Shown here: in pieces, positions 1 through 8,700 of the stretch
Position numbering within the stretch: the first letter of the stretch is position 1
Layout: each line of letters opens with the position of its first letter
Assembly (NCBI GenBank): GCA_017651645.1
Contig: JAGCCO010000036.1
Span: 1-36,318 of the forward strand
Direction of reading: 5' to 3'
From: Bacteroidales bacterium
GTDB taxonomy: Bacteria; Bacteroidota; Bacteroidia; Bacteroidales; F082
DNA: 36,318 nucleotides
Notes under the pieces: generated by a model
What the model was told of the DNA's origin: nothing
The model's database searches: none
The model's input: only the letters and a program-made list of their open reading frames with translations
Position numbers and translations under genes: made by a program

Positions 1-141
1 AAACTGGTCGGCACCATCCACGTCATCGTAATAAGTATAGTCGCCGACGATAATGTTCGGATTTTTAACCACATTCTTGATATAGCACAGGCTCGTAATC
101 TTCGGATTCGGGAAAGCCTCGTTTGGATTGGGTCTAGTCAT
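1..141 (-). CDS. Vat/CatB-like xenobiotic acetyltransferase, 5' end only
   Basis: This is an open minus-strand frame starting at ATG 141 and running off the left edge, giving 47 residues that begin MTRPNPNEAFPNPK and contain IIVGDYTYYDD. That N-terminal pattern (short polar start, then a V-G-x-Y-[ST]-Y-Y-D strand leading into the left-handed beta helix) is typical of the CatB-related O-acetyltransferases, which include Vat streptogramin A and type B chloramphenicol acetyltransferases. These are trimeric cytoplasmic enzymes that transfer acetyl from acetyl-CoA to a hydroxyl of the substrate. The hexapeptide repeats and catalytic His lie outside the window, so neither substrate nor integrity can be judged. 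It lies 33 bp after the GNAT stop codon on the same strand and may be the last gene of that run. Family assignment is fairly safe; a role in drug resistance is not shown. Confidence 0.75.
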   Translation of the reverse strand, partial: MTRPNPNEAFPNPKITSLCYIKNVVKNPNIIVGDYTYYDDVDGADQF

Positions 142-174
142 ATTTTTAATGTATAAAACTCACGATAGCGAAAA

Positions 175-798
175 TCAAAAACCTAACTGTCCGGGCAGAC
201 GGAGTTTTTCCTTTTTAGGGAAGGTCGCCTCATAGGTTTCAAACGCTTCTGGATTCTCATCCGCAACAAAGTAGCCTTTCGGTGGGCAATAGGTGGCCTC
301 GATGCCATTCAGCCAACCAGGAATAAGTTCCTGAGCCAAAAAATACGGCACTTCAGCGTCGCGCGGCTCGGCATGATAATGAATCTTTTTCTTGCTGGCC
401 AAATCGAAACCGGCGTGTTTATAGAACTCAATGTTGCCCTCCATGCAAAGAAAACCGACGCCCAATTCTCTAGCCTTCTCCAACGCATAGTTTAACAGCT
501 TCAAACCATAGCCCTTGCGCTTGTAGTCGGGATGGATGCTGATAGGACCGAAAGTCCACGAGGGTTTCCTTGTGCCGTCATCCAAAACGAGCTCGGCTTT
601 TGAGAACATGATGTGGCCTATGATCTTGCCGTCTTCCTCCATCACGAAATCGAGCTTTGGAATGAAGTCGGGGTTGGTTCTGTATTGGTTGAGCACATAA
701 TGCTCGGTGCATCCGGGACGATAGACATTCCAAAACGCCTCGCGCGTGAGGCTCTCCACCTCACGATAATCCTTGGGTTGTTCTAATCTGATGTTCAT
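175..798 (-). CDS. GNAT-family N-acetyltransferase (intact copy)
   Basis: A 207-residue single-domain GNAT protein. The acetyl-CoA-binding motif A is seen as IHPDYKRKGYGLKLLNYALEKA, matching the family pattern R/Q-x-x-G-x-G/A. Upstream beta strands (GHIMFSKAEL, WTFGPISI) and the following GVGFLCMEGNIEFYKHAGF segment, with the FY-x-x-x-GF hallmark, complete the fold. The substrate cannot be deduced; family members acetylate amines on small molecules or proteins. It starts at ATG 798, 10 bp after the stop of the upstream 246-residue gene, so it is probably in one operon with it. Its first 60 residues are almost repeated by a broken copy at 2608-2790, indicating an ancestral duplication. The residues after about 150 (EVPYFLAQELIPGWLNGIEA) are lineage-specific extension rather than core GNAT. 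Confidence 0.85.
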   Translation of the reverse strand: MNIRLEQPKDYREVESLTREAFWNVYRPGCTEHYVLNQYRTNPDFIPKLDFVMEEDGKIIGHIMFSKAELVLDDGTRKPSWTFGPISIHPDYKRKGYGLKLLNYALEKARELGVGFLCMEGNIEFYKHAGFDLASKKKIHYHAEPRDAEVPYFLAQELIPGWLNGIEATYCPPKGYFVADENPEAFETYEATFPKKEKLRLPGQLGF

Positions 799-808
799 AT
801 CTGTTTGT

Positions 809-1549
809 CTATTCTATTATTCCAAACTTCTCCTTAGCCTGATCGATAATAGCCTCTTCCTCAAACAACTTCTCTAGCATCTGATTATAGTCGTTGTTTT
901 CGCTTTTGTCTTCACTCGTCAAGCGCTGATTGCTGAATTCCTTCAGTTCCTCCTCACTAATCTTCATCATTTGCAAACAACGGTTTCGTGTCCTCTGCAA
1001 ACTCTTCAGAAATTGTCTGCTAGTAAAACAATACATTGGAAAACTGACTTGAAAGAGATTTTCAAGAGACTGTAGGGCCGTCGTTTCTCTAAGTTCCTTC
1101 TTAAATTGATCCACCACAATTTCCTGGTATGTACGTCGATTATTATAAAAACTTGAGACCTCATGGACAAAGTTGACATTGCCGAGAGTGTTGAACGTCT
1201 CAATATTGGAGGAGAAAATGTTTTCCGTAGTTTCAGAAAACTCAACAGTAATAATCGGAATAGCCGACATGATCTGATAACGCAGACTGTCGAAATACTC
1301 CGGATGAAGGGCAATCTCCAGCTGCGTTTGGTTTGCCTTTTGAAATGCGACATCGAGTTTTTGCACTTGCTCAATGGTCTTGTCAAAGTCATAGATAATC
1401 ATCATGACCATTTCCTTCTTGGCCGCCTCTTTATGGCGTCTATCAATGACAGCTGAAGTGCCAAAGGTGAGTATGATGGAGATGGTTGTCGCGAGAAGCG
1501 TCAACAGAAACTGTTTGGTGTCGGACGAACGTTTTTCTTTCATATTCAT
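809..1549 (-). CDS. Unknown membrane-anchored protein, 246 aa
   Basis: I do not recognise this family. The protein has a short basic N-terminus (MNMKEKRSSDTK), one clear transmembrane helix at about residues 14-35 (LLTLLATTISIILTFGTSAVI) followed by RRHKEAAKKE, then a largely helical soluble part with acidic, Gln-rich heptad-like stretches to the end (EELKEFSNQRL, MLEKLFEEEAIIDQAKEKFG). The charge distribution suggests an inner-membrane anchor with a small N-terminal tail. No catalytic motif is visible. It begins 1 bp after the stop of the winged-helix gene and ends 10 bp before the GNAT gene, so the three are probably co-transcribed. Function is unknown. Confidence 0.7.
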   Translation of the reverse strand: MNMKEKRSSDTKQFLLTLLATTISIILTFGTSAVIDRRHKEAAKKEMVMMIIYDFDKTIEQVQKLDVAFQKANQTQLEIALHPEYFDSLRYQIMSAIPIITVEFSETTENIFSSNIETFNTLGNVNFVHEVSSFYNNRRTYQEIVVDQFKKELRETTALQSLENLFQVSFPMYCFTSRQFLKSLQRTRNRCLQMMKISEEELKEFSNQRLTSEDKSENNDYNQMLEKLFEEEAIIDQAKEKFGIIE

Positions 1550-1550
1550 T

Positions 1551-2600
1551 TCATTTTATTTGGTATGTCTTGTATCGTTGCCATTCCTCATGGATGTCAG
1601 CCTCATGCTCACCCATGAAGAACGCTGCTTGTAGATTCTCCCCGAAAGGCGCCCAATTCCCGCAAATGACGCCGTCATGAGCAATGACAGGTTGGAAGAT
1701 GCCGCTGTTGTTGTGGGCTTTGTGTTTATAGTCTGGCGAAAGGACGATGTCGCGGCTCTTATAGCTGATGAGGTATTCGTCGTAAGGCGGAATCAAAAGG
1801 TATTTCCCTTTGCGGAAACCACGGGTGCGACAATCGTCGGTCAGATAGAATTCTCTGCGTGGTAGAGACGCGGCGCGCCATGTCTCTACATGGAGGTAAT
1901 TTCCTAATAATTCAATTCCCCTTCGGCAATCGCTCACGTTCAACCCTGACCACCACACAAAATCCTCAAGCGTGGCAGGCTGGCGGCTTTGGAAATATTT
2001 GCGGGTGAAAAGCATCAAGGCTTCGTCATGGTCTATCTTCGGACGGACTTTTACCTTGTCAGCGGTAAGCGCATAGGTTGCTTTCATCGGCAGCAAATCA
2101 CCACTGCAAAGCGTGCCCGACATTTCGGCCATGCGGATATGATACGAAAGCCGATGCTCGTCCATGTGGATATCCTTCTCTGCCAACGCTTGAATGAAGT
2201 CCTCTTTGGTTACGCTTCCCTTGTCGGCGGCAGTTTGGGCGAGGATTTCGCGAATGCTCATCACTTCCTCCTCAGGAATGCTGATTTTGTTGCTGCTCAT
2301 CCAGCCTTTGGTCACAGCCATGGCTTTGGGCGCACAGAGTTCGAGGAACGGCCAATAGTTCTCTGCCGACACGAGTTGCCACGTGCCACGCATCAAATGA
2401 AAACGGATGATTTGACCGCTATCGAAAGCCTTTTTGAATGCCTTGGCTGAGGGCTTTTTTGTCCGCATCGCCACTGCCCAGCGTATCAGGCGGTATTCCT
2501 GCGCTTGCATGGCACCCATATAGTCCACCAACTCGACTGGCGTGTCGAACTGCGGACAAATGAGTTGCTGGTTGAGCAAGCGAAGAGCTACTGGATTCAT
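1551..2600 (-). CDS. Winged-helix DNA-binding protein, AlkZ/YcaQ-like (HTH_42)
   Basis: A 349-residue member of the HTH_42 (PF06224) family, whose studied members AlkZ and AlkX/YcaQ are DNA glycosylases that unhook interstrand crosslinks or remove bulky alkyl adducts. The N-terminal YMGAMQAQEYRLIRWAV holds a Gln-x-Gln pair (Gln32, Gln34) that matches the catalytic Q-hydrophobic-Q motif of AlkZ. The central LEDFVWWSGL and C-terminal KGKYLLIPPYDEYLISYKSRD segments fit the winged-helix and beta-barrel parts of the family. At about 350 residues it is shorter than YcaQ (about 400), as is usual for Bacteroidota members. Residues about 238-246 (VETWRAASL) are encoded by a palindromic repeat (1862-1889) that also occurs between genes elsewhere in the window. 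It starts 7 bp after the stop of the broken GNAT copy. Enzymatic activity is inferred, not shown. Confidence 0.75.
   Translation of the reverse strand: MNPVALRLLNQQLICPQFDTPVELVDYMGAMQAQEYRLIRWAVAMRTKKPSAKAFKKAFDSGQIIRFHLMRGTWQLVSAENYWPFLELCAPKAMAVTKGWMSSNKISIPEEEVMSIREILAQTAADKGSVTKEDFIQALAEKDIHMDEHRLSYHIRMAEMSGTLCSGDLLPMKATYALTADKVKVRPKIDHDEALMLFTRKYFQSRQPATLEDFVWWSGLNVSDCRRGIELLGNYLHVETWRAASLPRREFYLTDDCRTRGFRKGKYLLIPPYDEYLISYKSRDIVLSPDYKHKAHNNSGIFQPVIAHDGVICGNWAPFGENLQAAFFMGEHEADIHEEWQRYKTYQIK
1862..1889. repeat. GTAGAGAC palindromic repeat, copy 1, inside a coding region
   Basis: This 28-bp inverted repeat has 8-bp arms GTAGAGAC / GTCTCTAC around a GC-rich centre containing GGCGCGCC. The same arms occur in two intergenic copies (23753-23780 and 34012-34039). 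Here the element lies wholly inside the winged-helix gene and is translated in frame on the minus strand as VETWRAASL. Confidence 0.8.
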
Positions 2601-2607
2601 ATCACTA

Positions 2608-2790
2608 TTACATGATTTTGCCGTCTTCCTTCACCACAAAATTCAATTCTGGAATGAAGTCGGGGTTGTTTCTATATTGGTTGAGCACATAATGCTCAGT
2701 ACATCCAGGACGATAGACGTTCCAGAATGCCTCTCTAGTGAGGTTTTCCACCTCGCGATAATCCTTGGGGTGTTCTGATCTGATGTTCAT
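2608..2790 (-). pseudogene. Truncated duplicate of the GNAT acetyltransferase
   Basis: This 60-residue frame reproduces residues 1-60 of the GNAT gene at 175-798 with only about ten substitutions (for example EHPKDYREVENL against EQPKDYREVESL). It then stops at GKIM-TAA, where the intact gene continues GKIIGHIMFSK. Everything needed for acetyl-CoA binding is missing, so it cannot be a functional acetyltransferase. The homology runs from the start codon to the stop and ends abruptly, and the winged-helix gene starts 7 bp later. The two related 180-bp segments lie in direct orientation around the winged-helix and 246-residue genes. The best reading is a decayed tandem copy interrupted by insertion or deletion. 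A role as a translated leader for the next gene cannot be excluded. Confidence 0.75.
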
Positions 2791-2858
2791 GTTGTTTCGC
2801 TTTTTATATCAATCAACATCTTCAATTAAAAAACAAAAATAGTCAAAACTTCTTTAGG

Positions 2859-3059
2859 TTAGTCATTTTCTTCCAAAAAGAATAACTCCTCCACCGATTT
2901 CCCGAACACCTGCGCCATCTTTAAGGCCAAGACCGTGGAAGGCACATACCGTCCTGATTCTATAGCATTAATTGACTGTCGACTCACTCCAATGCGTTTG
3001 GCCAAATCTTCCTGTGTGAGATCCATTTCAGCTCGCGCCACCTTCAAACGGTTCTTCAT
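2859..3059 (-). CDS. Small XRE-family transcriptional regulator
   Basis: A 66-residue Cro/C1-type protein that is essentially one helix-turn-helix domain: MDLTQEDLAKRIGVSRQSINAIESGRYVPS holds helices 2 and 3, with the recognition helix SRQSINAIESGR. It ends VFGKSVEELFFLEEND, the usual acidic tail of the small YgzD/YdeB-like stand-alone regulators. Such proteins bind DNA as dimers at short palindromes. Its ATG overlaps the stop of the upstream membrane-protein gene by 4 bp (ATGA), implying translational coupling. A perfect 16-bp palindrome in the promoter of this operon is a natural candidate for its own operator, which would make it an autoregulator; that link is inference. Confidence 0.9.
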   Translation of the reverse strand: MKNRLKVARAEMDLTQEDLAKRIGVSRQSINAIESGRYVPSTVLALKMAQVFGKSVEELFFLEEND

Positions 3060-3511
3060 TGCGCACCTCCTTTGTTGAAACGATGCACCTCAATTCTGAA
3101 CTTAATGATGAACAAGATGAGGAAGATGTAAAACACCAAATACGGCACATAGATATAAGTGATTCCATAAATAAGCAAAGTCGCCACGATAAACAGTGCC
3201 GCAGTGACGTAAGTCGCCCAAATGAGGCTTTGGGCACGAAGATAATGCACAAACTCGTCCTCAACCTTTTCTTTTGAGAAGCCGATAAACAGCAATCCGA
3301 TCGTCAGTAAAACCATGGCGATGGAAAGGCTATTCGTTCTTGCCATACGGAAGAATCCACCTTCATTTTCATCGTCAAAAAAGGTATCGAAATACAACGA
3401 AGGCATCTTGAAATGGAATTCTGGAAGCCAAAGATACCCTACCACCGCTACGATGGCCAGCACCCATCCAATCATTCTGAATTGATGGGGAAACAAATAG
3501 TTTTTCTTCAT
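3056..3511 (-). CDS. Small multi-pass membrane protein paired with the XRE regulator
   Basis: A 151-residue protein with about four predicted membrane helices: IGWVLAIVAVVGYLWL near residues 12-27, LSIAMVLLTIGLLFIGF, ATYVTAALFIVATLLIYGITYIYV, and YLVFYIFLILFIIKF near the C-terminus. The start is placed at ATG 3511 (MKKNYLFPHQF) because the frame further upstream runs through the promoter and the extra residues look non-coding. I do not recognise a named family; membrane proteins of this size coupled to a small XRE regulator recur in Bacteroidota and Firmicutes without known function. Gene overlap (4 bp) with the regulator and a shared promoter show an operon. A sensor or stress-related membrane role controlled by the XRE protein is a guess. 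Confidence 0.75.
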   Translation of the reverse strand: MKKNYLFPHQFRMIGWVLAIVAVVGYLWLPEFHFKMPSLYFDTFFDDENEGGFFRMARTNSLSIAMVLLTIGLLFIGFSKEKVEDEFVHYLRAQSLIWATYVTAALFIVATLLIYGITYIYVPYLVFYIFLILFIIKFRIEVHRFNKGGAQ

Positions 3512-3541
3512 AACATATAGATTTTTGAAAGTTTGACGCTG

Positions 3542-3573
3542 CAAAAGTAAAGTAAACTTTCCAAATAGACAAA
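3542..3573 (-). promoter_or_regulatory. Bacteroidota promoter of the membrane-protein/XRE operon
   Basis: On the minus strand a -33 TTTG (complement 3570-3573) and a -7 TACTTTTG (complement 3542-3549) are separated by exactly 20 bp. This fits the Bacteroidota sigma-ABfr consensus TTTG ... TAnnTTTG, about 30 bp before the chosen start codon. Confidence 0.75.
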
Positions 3574-3583
3574 TTAATTTGTC
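3568..3583. promoter_or_regulatory. Perfect 16-bp palindrome over the -33 box (candidate XRE operator)
   Basis: GACAAATTAATTTGTC is its own reverse complement. The -33 TTTG of the minus-strand promoter lies inside it, so a bound dimer would block that promoter. The XRE regulator encoded in the same operon is the obvious candidate ligand, but this is inferred from position only. Confidence 0.65.
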
Positions 3584-3610
3584 ATTATTTTTCAATTTTC
3601 TTGATTTTTC

Positions 3611-3641
3611 TTCGTTTTAACCCACAAAATCCCTAATATTG
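3611..3641 (+). promoter_or_regulatory. Probable promoter of the OPT transporter gene
   Basis: TTCG at 3611-3614, a 19-bp gap and TAATATTG at 3634-3641 resemble TTTG ... TAnnTTTG with one mismatch in each box. It lies about 35 bp before the ATG of the OPT gene. Confidence 0.5.
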
Positions 3642-3676
3642 CACATTCTTTCAATCGAAATCAAAACAACACCAAT

Positions 3677-5680
3677 ATGGGAAACGATCAATTCAAACTG
3701 CCCGAGAACGCGCACCGCGAACTGAAACCGGGCGAAGAGTATGAACCCATACTCTCGAAAAACAAAAAGTATCAGGAAGTTACGGTATGGTCGGTCTGCA
3801 TTGGCCTGCTGATGACCATCCTATTTTCGGCTGCCGCCGCCTACCTCGGCCTGAAGGTCGGACAGGTGTTTGAGGCCGCCATCCCCATCGCCATCATCGC
3901 CATCGGCCTCACGGGATTGACTCGTAAGAACGACGCCCTTTCACAAAACGTCATCATTCAGTCCATCGGTGGCTGCTCGGGCGGTGTGGTGGCAGGTGCC
4001 ATCTTCACCCTGCCTGCACTCTATATCTTGCAGGGCAAAGGCTATCAAATTGAAATCAACTTCTGGCAGGTGTTCATTGCTTCGTTGTTGGGCGGCATTT
4101 TGGGCATCCTGTTCCTCATCCCCTTCCGCAAATACTTCGTCAAGGAGCAACACGGCAAATTCCCCTTCCCTGAAGCCACGGCCACCACACAGGTTTTGGT
4201 CAGCGGACAAAAGAAGGGCAAGGACTCCTTGTTACTGGTTATCAGCGGCTTGATTGGTGGTTTGTATGACTTTATCGTCTCCACCTTCGGCTGGTGGTCG
4301 GAGACCATCACCACCCGCATGATGGGTTGGGGCGCAGCCTTAGCCGACAAAGCCAAACTGATGTTCAAGGTGAACACGGGTGCCGCAGTACTCGGTCTGG
4401 GTTACATCATCGGTCTGAAATACGCCTTCATCATCTGCTGTGGCTCCATGTTGGTTTGGTTCATCATCATTCCGGGCATGAACCTCATCTGGGGCGACCA
4501 AATCATCGACCTGATGAACGCTGGCGTCACCGCCACCATCGGTTCGATGGCTCCTGAAGAAATCTTCAAGAACTATGCGCGTCACATCGGTATTGGTGGC
4601 ATCGCCATGGCAGGTGTCATCAGCATCATCAAGTCGTGGGGTGTGATTAAATCCTCTGTGGGACTGGCTGCCAACGAGTTCAAAGGCAAGAAAGTCTCTA
4701 ATGAACTTGTTGATCGCACGCAGCAAGACATCCCGATGAAGACCATCGTGATTGGCATCGTGGCCGTGCTCATCGTCACTTTCTTTTTCTTCTGGTTCGG
4801 CGTGGTGCACAACGGCTGGCACGCCCTGATTGGTATCCTTGTCGTGGCCGTCATCGCCTTCCTGTTTACAACAGTGGCCGCCAATGCCATCGCCATCGTG
4901 GGCAGCAACCCCGTGAGCGGCATGACATTGATGACCTTGATTTTGGCCTCCTTGGTGATGGTCGCTGCGGGACTGAGCGGTCCAAGTGGTATGACCGCCA
5001 CCTTAATTATTGGTGGTGTTGTCTGCACGGCATTGGCCGTGGCAGGTGCTTTCATCACCGACCTGAAAGTAGGTTATTGGATTGGCACGACGCCTAAGAA
5101 GCAAGAGATTTGGAAATTCGTCGGCGTGGCTGTGGCCGCTGCCACCGTCGCCGGTGTCATCATGATTTTGAATAAGGCTTACGGTTTCGTGGGTGACGGT
5201 GCTTTGGTCGCACCCCAAGCCAACGCTATGAGTGCCGTCATCGAGCCCATGATGTCGGGCGGTAGCGCCCCGTGGCTGCTCTACGGCATCGGCGCCGCCA
5301 TCGCCTTGATCCTCAACTTCTGCAAGGTGCCGGCATTACCCTTCGCCTTGGGTATGTTCATCCCCATCGACCTCAACGTGCCGCTGCTCATCGGTGGTGC
5401 CATCTCGTGGTTTGTCAGCACGCGCAGTAAAGACCAGAAACTCAACGATGCCCGCTACAACCGTGGCACTCTCATCGCCTCAGGTTTCATTGCTGGCGGT
5501 GCCTTGATGGGTGTGGTGAGTGCCATCCTCAAGTTCTGCAACGTGGATGCTGTGGCTCGTACTGCCGAGGGTGGCTTCTTCAACGAGACACCGTTGGCTG
5601 GCCTCTTCGCACTGGTGATGTACATCGCCATCATCGTCTACATGATTTGGGACTCGAAACGGGCGAAGACAGAAGAATAA
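3677..5680 (+). CDS. OPT-family oligopeptide transporter
   Basis: A 667-residue, highly hydrophobic inner-membrane protein of the oligopeptide transporter (OPT) superfamily, prokaryotic type. After a hydrophilic start it has SVCIGLLMTILFSAAAAYLGLKVGQVFEAAIPIAI, the conserved first-helix region of the family (AYLGLK-x-G). It is followed by many membrane helices and repeated NPVSGMTLMTL, CKVPALPFALGMFIPIDLN and GGAISWFVS motifs typical of bacterial OPT members. Proton-coupled import of small peptides (or peptide-like metal chelates) is the known role of the family; the substrate here is not determinable. The gene ends 27 bp before a secreted C10 protease, suggesting co-expression: the protease would make the peptides that this protein imports. 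Length is normal for the family. Confidence 0.9.
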   Translation: MGNDQFKLPENAHRELKPGEEYEPILSKNKKYQEVTVWSVCIGLLMTILFSAAAAYLGLKVGQVFEAAIPIAIIAIGLTGLTRKNDALSQNVIIQSIGGCSGGVVAGAIFTLPALYILQGKGYQIEINFWQVFIASLLGGILGILFLIPFRKYFVKEQHGKFPFPEATATTQVLVSGQKKGKDSLLLVISGLIGGLYDFIVSTFGWWSETITTRMMGWGAALADKAKLMFKVNTGAAVLGLGYIIGLKYAFIICCGSMLVWFIIIPGMNLIWGDQIIDLMNAGVTATIGSMAPEEIFKNYARHIGIGGIAMAGVISIIKSWGVIKSSVGLAANEFKGKKVSNELVDRTQQDIPMKTIVIGIVAVLIVTFFFFWFGVVHNGWHALIGILVVAVIAFLFTTVAANAIAIVGSNPVSGMTLMTLILASLVMVAAGLSGPSGMTATLIIGGVVCTALAVAGAFITDLKVGYWIGTTPKKQEIWKFVGVAVAAATVAGVIMILNKAYGFVGDGALVAPQANAMSAVIEPMMSGGSAPWLLYGIGAAIALILNFCKVPALPFALGMFIPIDLNVPLLIGGAISWFVSTRSKDQKLNDARYNRGTLIASGFIAGGALMGVVSAILKFCNVDAVARTAEGGFFNETPLAGLFALVMYIAIIVYMIWDSKRAKTEE

Positions 5681-5707
5681 TTAACCGGATTTCAAAAACT
5701 TAGAACT

Positions 5708-8700
5708 ATGAAAAGGTTTTCATTGATTTTGGCATTGGTGTTCATGGCAACAATGCCCACGTTTGCCGAGCGTATGAATTCGGAGACTGCCCAAAAAGTG
5801 GCCACCACTTTTTTGAACAACAACGGTGTAAAATCCGCCCAACTGACCGACCTCTCCATAGAGGCTGGCTTCCCCAACCTGTACATATTCAACGCTGAGC
5901 CAGGTTTCGTAGTGATGGCTGCTGATGACTGTGTGCAACCCATCTTGGGATATTCATTGACGGGGAAATTCATAGCGAAAAACATGCCCGCCAATGTGAG
6001 TGGCTGGTTGCAAGGCTACAACGATGAAATACAGTATGCCATCGACCAGCAATTGGAAGCAACGGCAGAGACTGTCCAGTTGTGGAAAGACCTGATGGAA
6101 GGCAATAGCAAAGCGGCAAGAGCGACTACCGTCGTGAATCCATTGGTGCAAACCACTTGGGACCAAAACGGATTTTATTATTATAGCGGTGGGCAATTAC
6201 TCATCTTCGAATTATACAACAACCTTTGTCCATACGACTACAATGCAGGGGAACGAACCGTTACCGGCTGTGTTGCCACAGCCATGGCACAGATTATGAA
6301 ATATTGGAACTATCCTGCACATGGTATCGGTTCTCATTCGTATACACCTTCTACCCATCCAGAATATGGAGTGCAATCTGCCAACTTCGGAGAGACAACT
6401 TACGCTTGGAGTGATATGCCCAATCAACTCACCTCTTCATCAACAAACACCCAAATTAATGCTGTTGCAACATTGATGTATCATTGCGGCGTTTCAGTCG
6501 ACATGATGTATGACATTGGTTCCAACGGCGGAAGTGGTGCATATTCGGAAGACATTCCCTACGCCTTGCAACAGTATTTCAATTACAAGTCTACGGCGAA
6601 TATGAAATACAAATCCAACTATTCCGATAACAATTGGATCAACCTGCTTAAGACAGAACTTAATGCATCCCGCCCTATCGAATATAACGGAAGTGGAACC
6701 GGTGGACATGCTTTCGTTTGCGACGGCTATAACAGCAGCAACCAATTCCATTTCAACTGGGGTTGGAGCGGAAACAACGATGGTTTTTATTCGCTGACGA
6801 GCCTAAACCCAGGCAGCGGTGGCGCCGGTGGCGGCAATTACAATTTCACCAACAACCAATGTGCCGTCATTGGCATCGAGCCTGCATCGACGCTCCCTGC
6901 ACCCACCAATCTCACCTACAGCCTCAACAACACACAAGATCTCACGCTGACATGGAATGGGGTAAGCGAAGCCTTGAGCTATAACGTTTACTGCAACAGT
7001 AATTTTATTGGTAACACGACAGCTACCACTTATGCTTACACGACTCCGTTTGGCACCAATTACTATTTTGTACGTGCCGTGGATTCCTATGGGCAACAAT
7101 CACTTCCATCAAACACAGTCACAGTTACAGTGGATTACCCGACTCCCATTGTTGACGATTTGACCGCCACCTTATCAGGGAACAATATCAACCTTTCGTG
7201 GACTGCTCCCGAATGGTGCTATCCCGCAACGCCATCAGCGACCTTGACTTATGGTGACGGGGTATATTCTGGTAATACTCTTGGCTTTAACAACGGAAGC
7301 AACATGTACTGGGGCCATCGGTATCTCGCCAGTAACCTCAGTGCATACAACAACATGGCACTTTATAAAGCTGCGTTTTATGCCAATGAAATCGGTGCAT
7401 ATAAAATATATGTGTACAAAGGAACGGTTTCCAATCACCCCCAAACCAAGGTCTTGGAACAATCACTTAATGTCGGGACAACCGGTTGGGTTGACTTCGA
7501 TCTGTCCAGTACCATAATTATTGATGCTTCCAAAGATTATTGGGTGTTTATGTATGACCCGGAAGGCCGAAGCTATCCTGCAACGTACAGTACCTATTCA
7601 GGCGACGACGGTAACTATTATGCGTCATCACCTACATCATGGGTCGGTACATTTAGCGGCGCGGCTTTCCTCATCAAGACCTATGTCACTGACGGCACTT
7701 ACACCTACCACCTATACCGTAACGGATCACCATTGGCCCTTGATTTGGCCACAACCAGCTATACAGACTTAAACCGTAACAACACGGTCAGTTTCTACAC
7801 TGTAAAAACCAAGTACTACGGTGGTGTAACGGCTGCCTCCAATGGTGTAGGCTATACTTTAGGACAGGCTTCCACCATCAGTTTGACCCTTAACGCTAAC
7901 GACTTAATGACCGTCACCGCCGGCAGCAAACTCACCGTCAGCGGGACACTCAGCGATGTGGATGCAAGCAACCTCATCCTCGAAAACGGCGCGCAACTCG
8001 TCAACAACTCCAGTGGCGTTAAAGCGACCGTGAAAAAGAGCATCAACGCTTACACCCAAAACGGCGGTTGGAATCTCCTTGCCTCACCTATCTTAAATAA
8101 TTATACTCCAACTGTTAACAACGGACTACTTACCAACAATTACGATCTCTACTCCTTCGACCAAAGTCAAGATGATGAATGGCGTAACTACGGAACCCAA
8201 AGCTTCGACATCGGGCACAAAACCGGTTATCTCTACGCCAACAGCGGCAACCCGACACTCACGTTCACAGGAACGCTGGCCGCCAACGTTGACCCCACAC
8301 CCCTGGCCTATGACGTCAATGCCTCTTGCAAAGGCTTCAACTTAATTGGTAATCCCTATCCCTGCAACGCTTATGTAAACAAGAATTTTTATGTTTTGAA
8401 TAGCGAAGGCTCCAATTTCACTTTGGGCAGCAATCCCATACCCCCTTGTGCAGCCATTTTAGTGCAGGCTCAAGGCACTGGCGAGCGTGTCACTTTCAGC
8501 AAAACAGCATCTAAAAACGAACCTAACATCACCTTCTCTGTCGTCAAAGCCTACACAAAAGACAACGCTATCCTAGATAAAGTTAGGATTTGCTTCAACG
8601 AGACCGACCAACTCGCTAAATACTCCATGCTTGAACAGGGCAGCAGACTCTACATTCCTCAAAACGGTCAAAACCTCGCCGTGGCCTGCGCAGTTGGACA

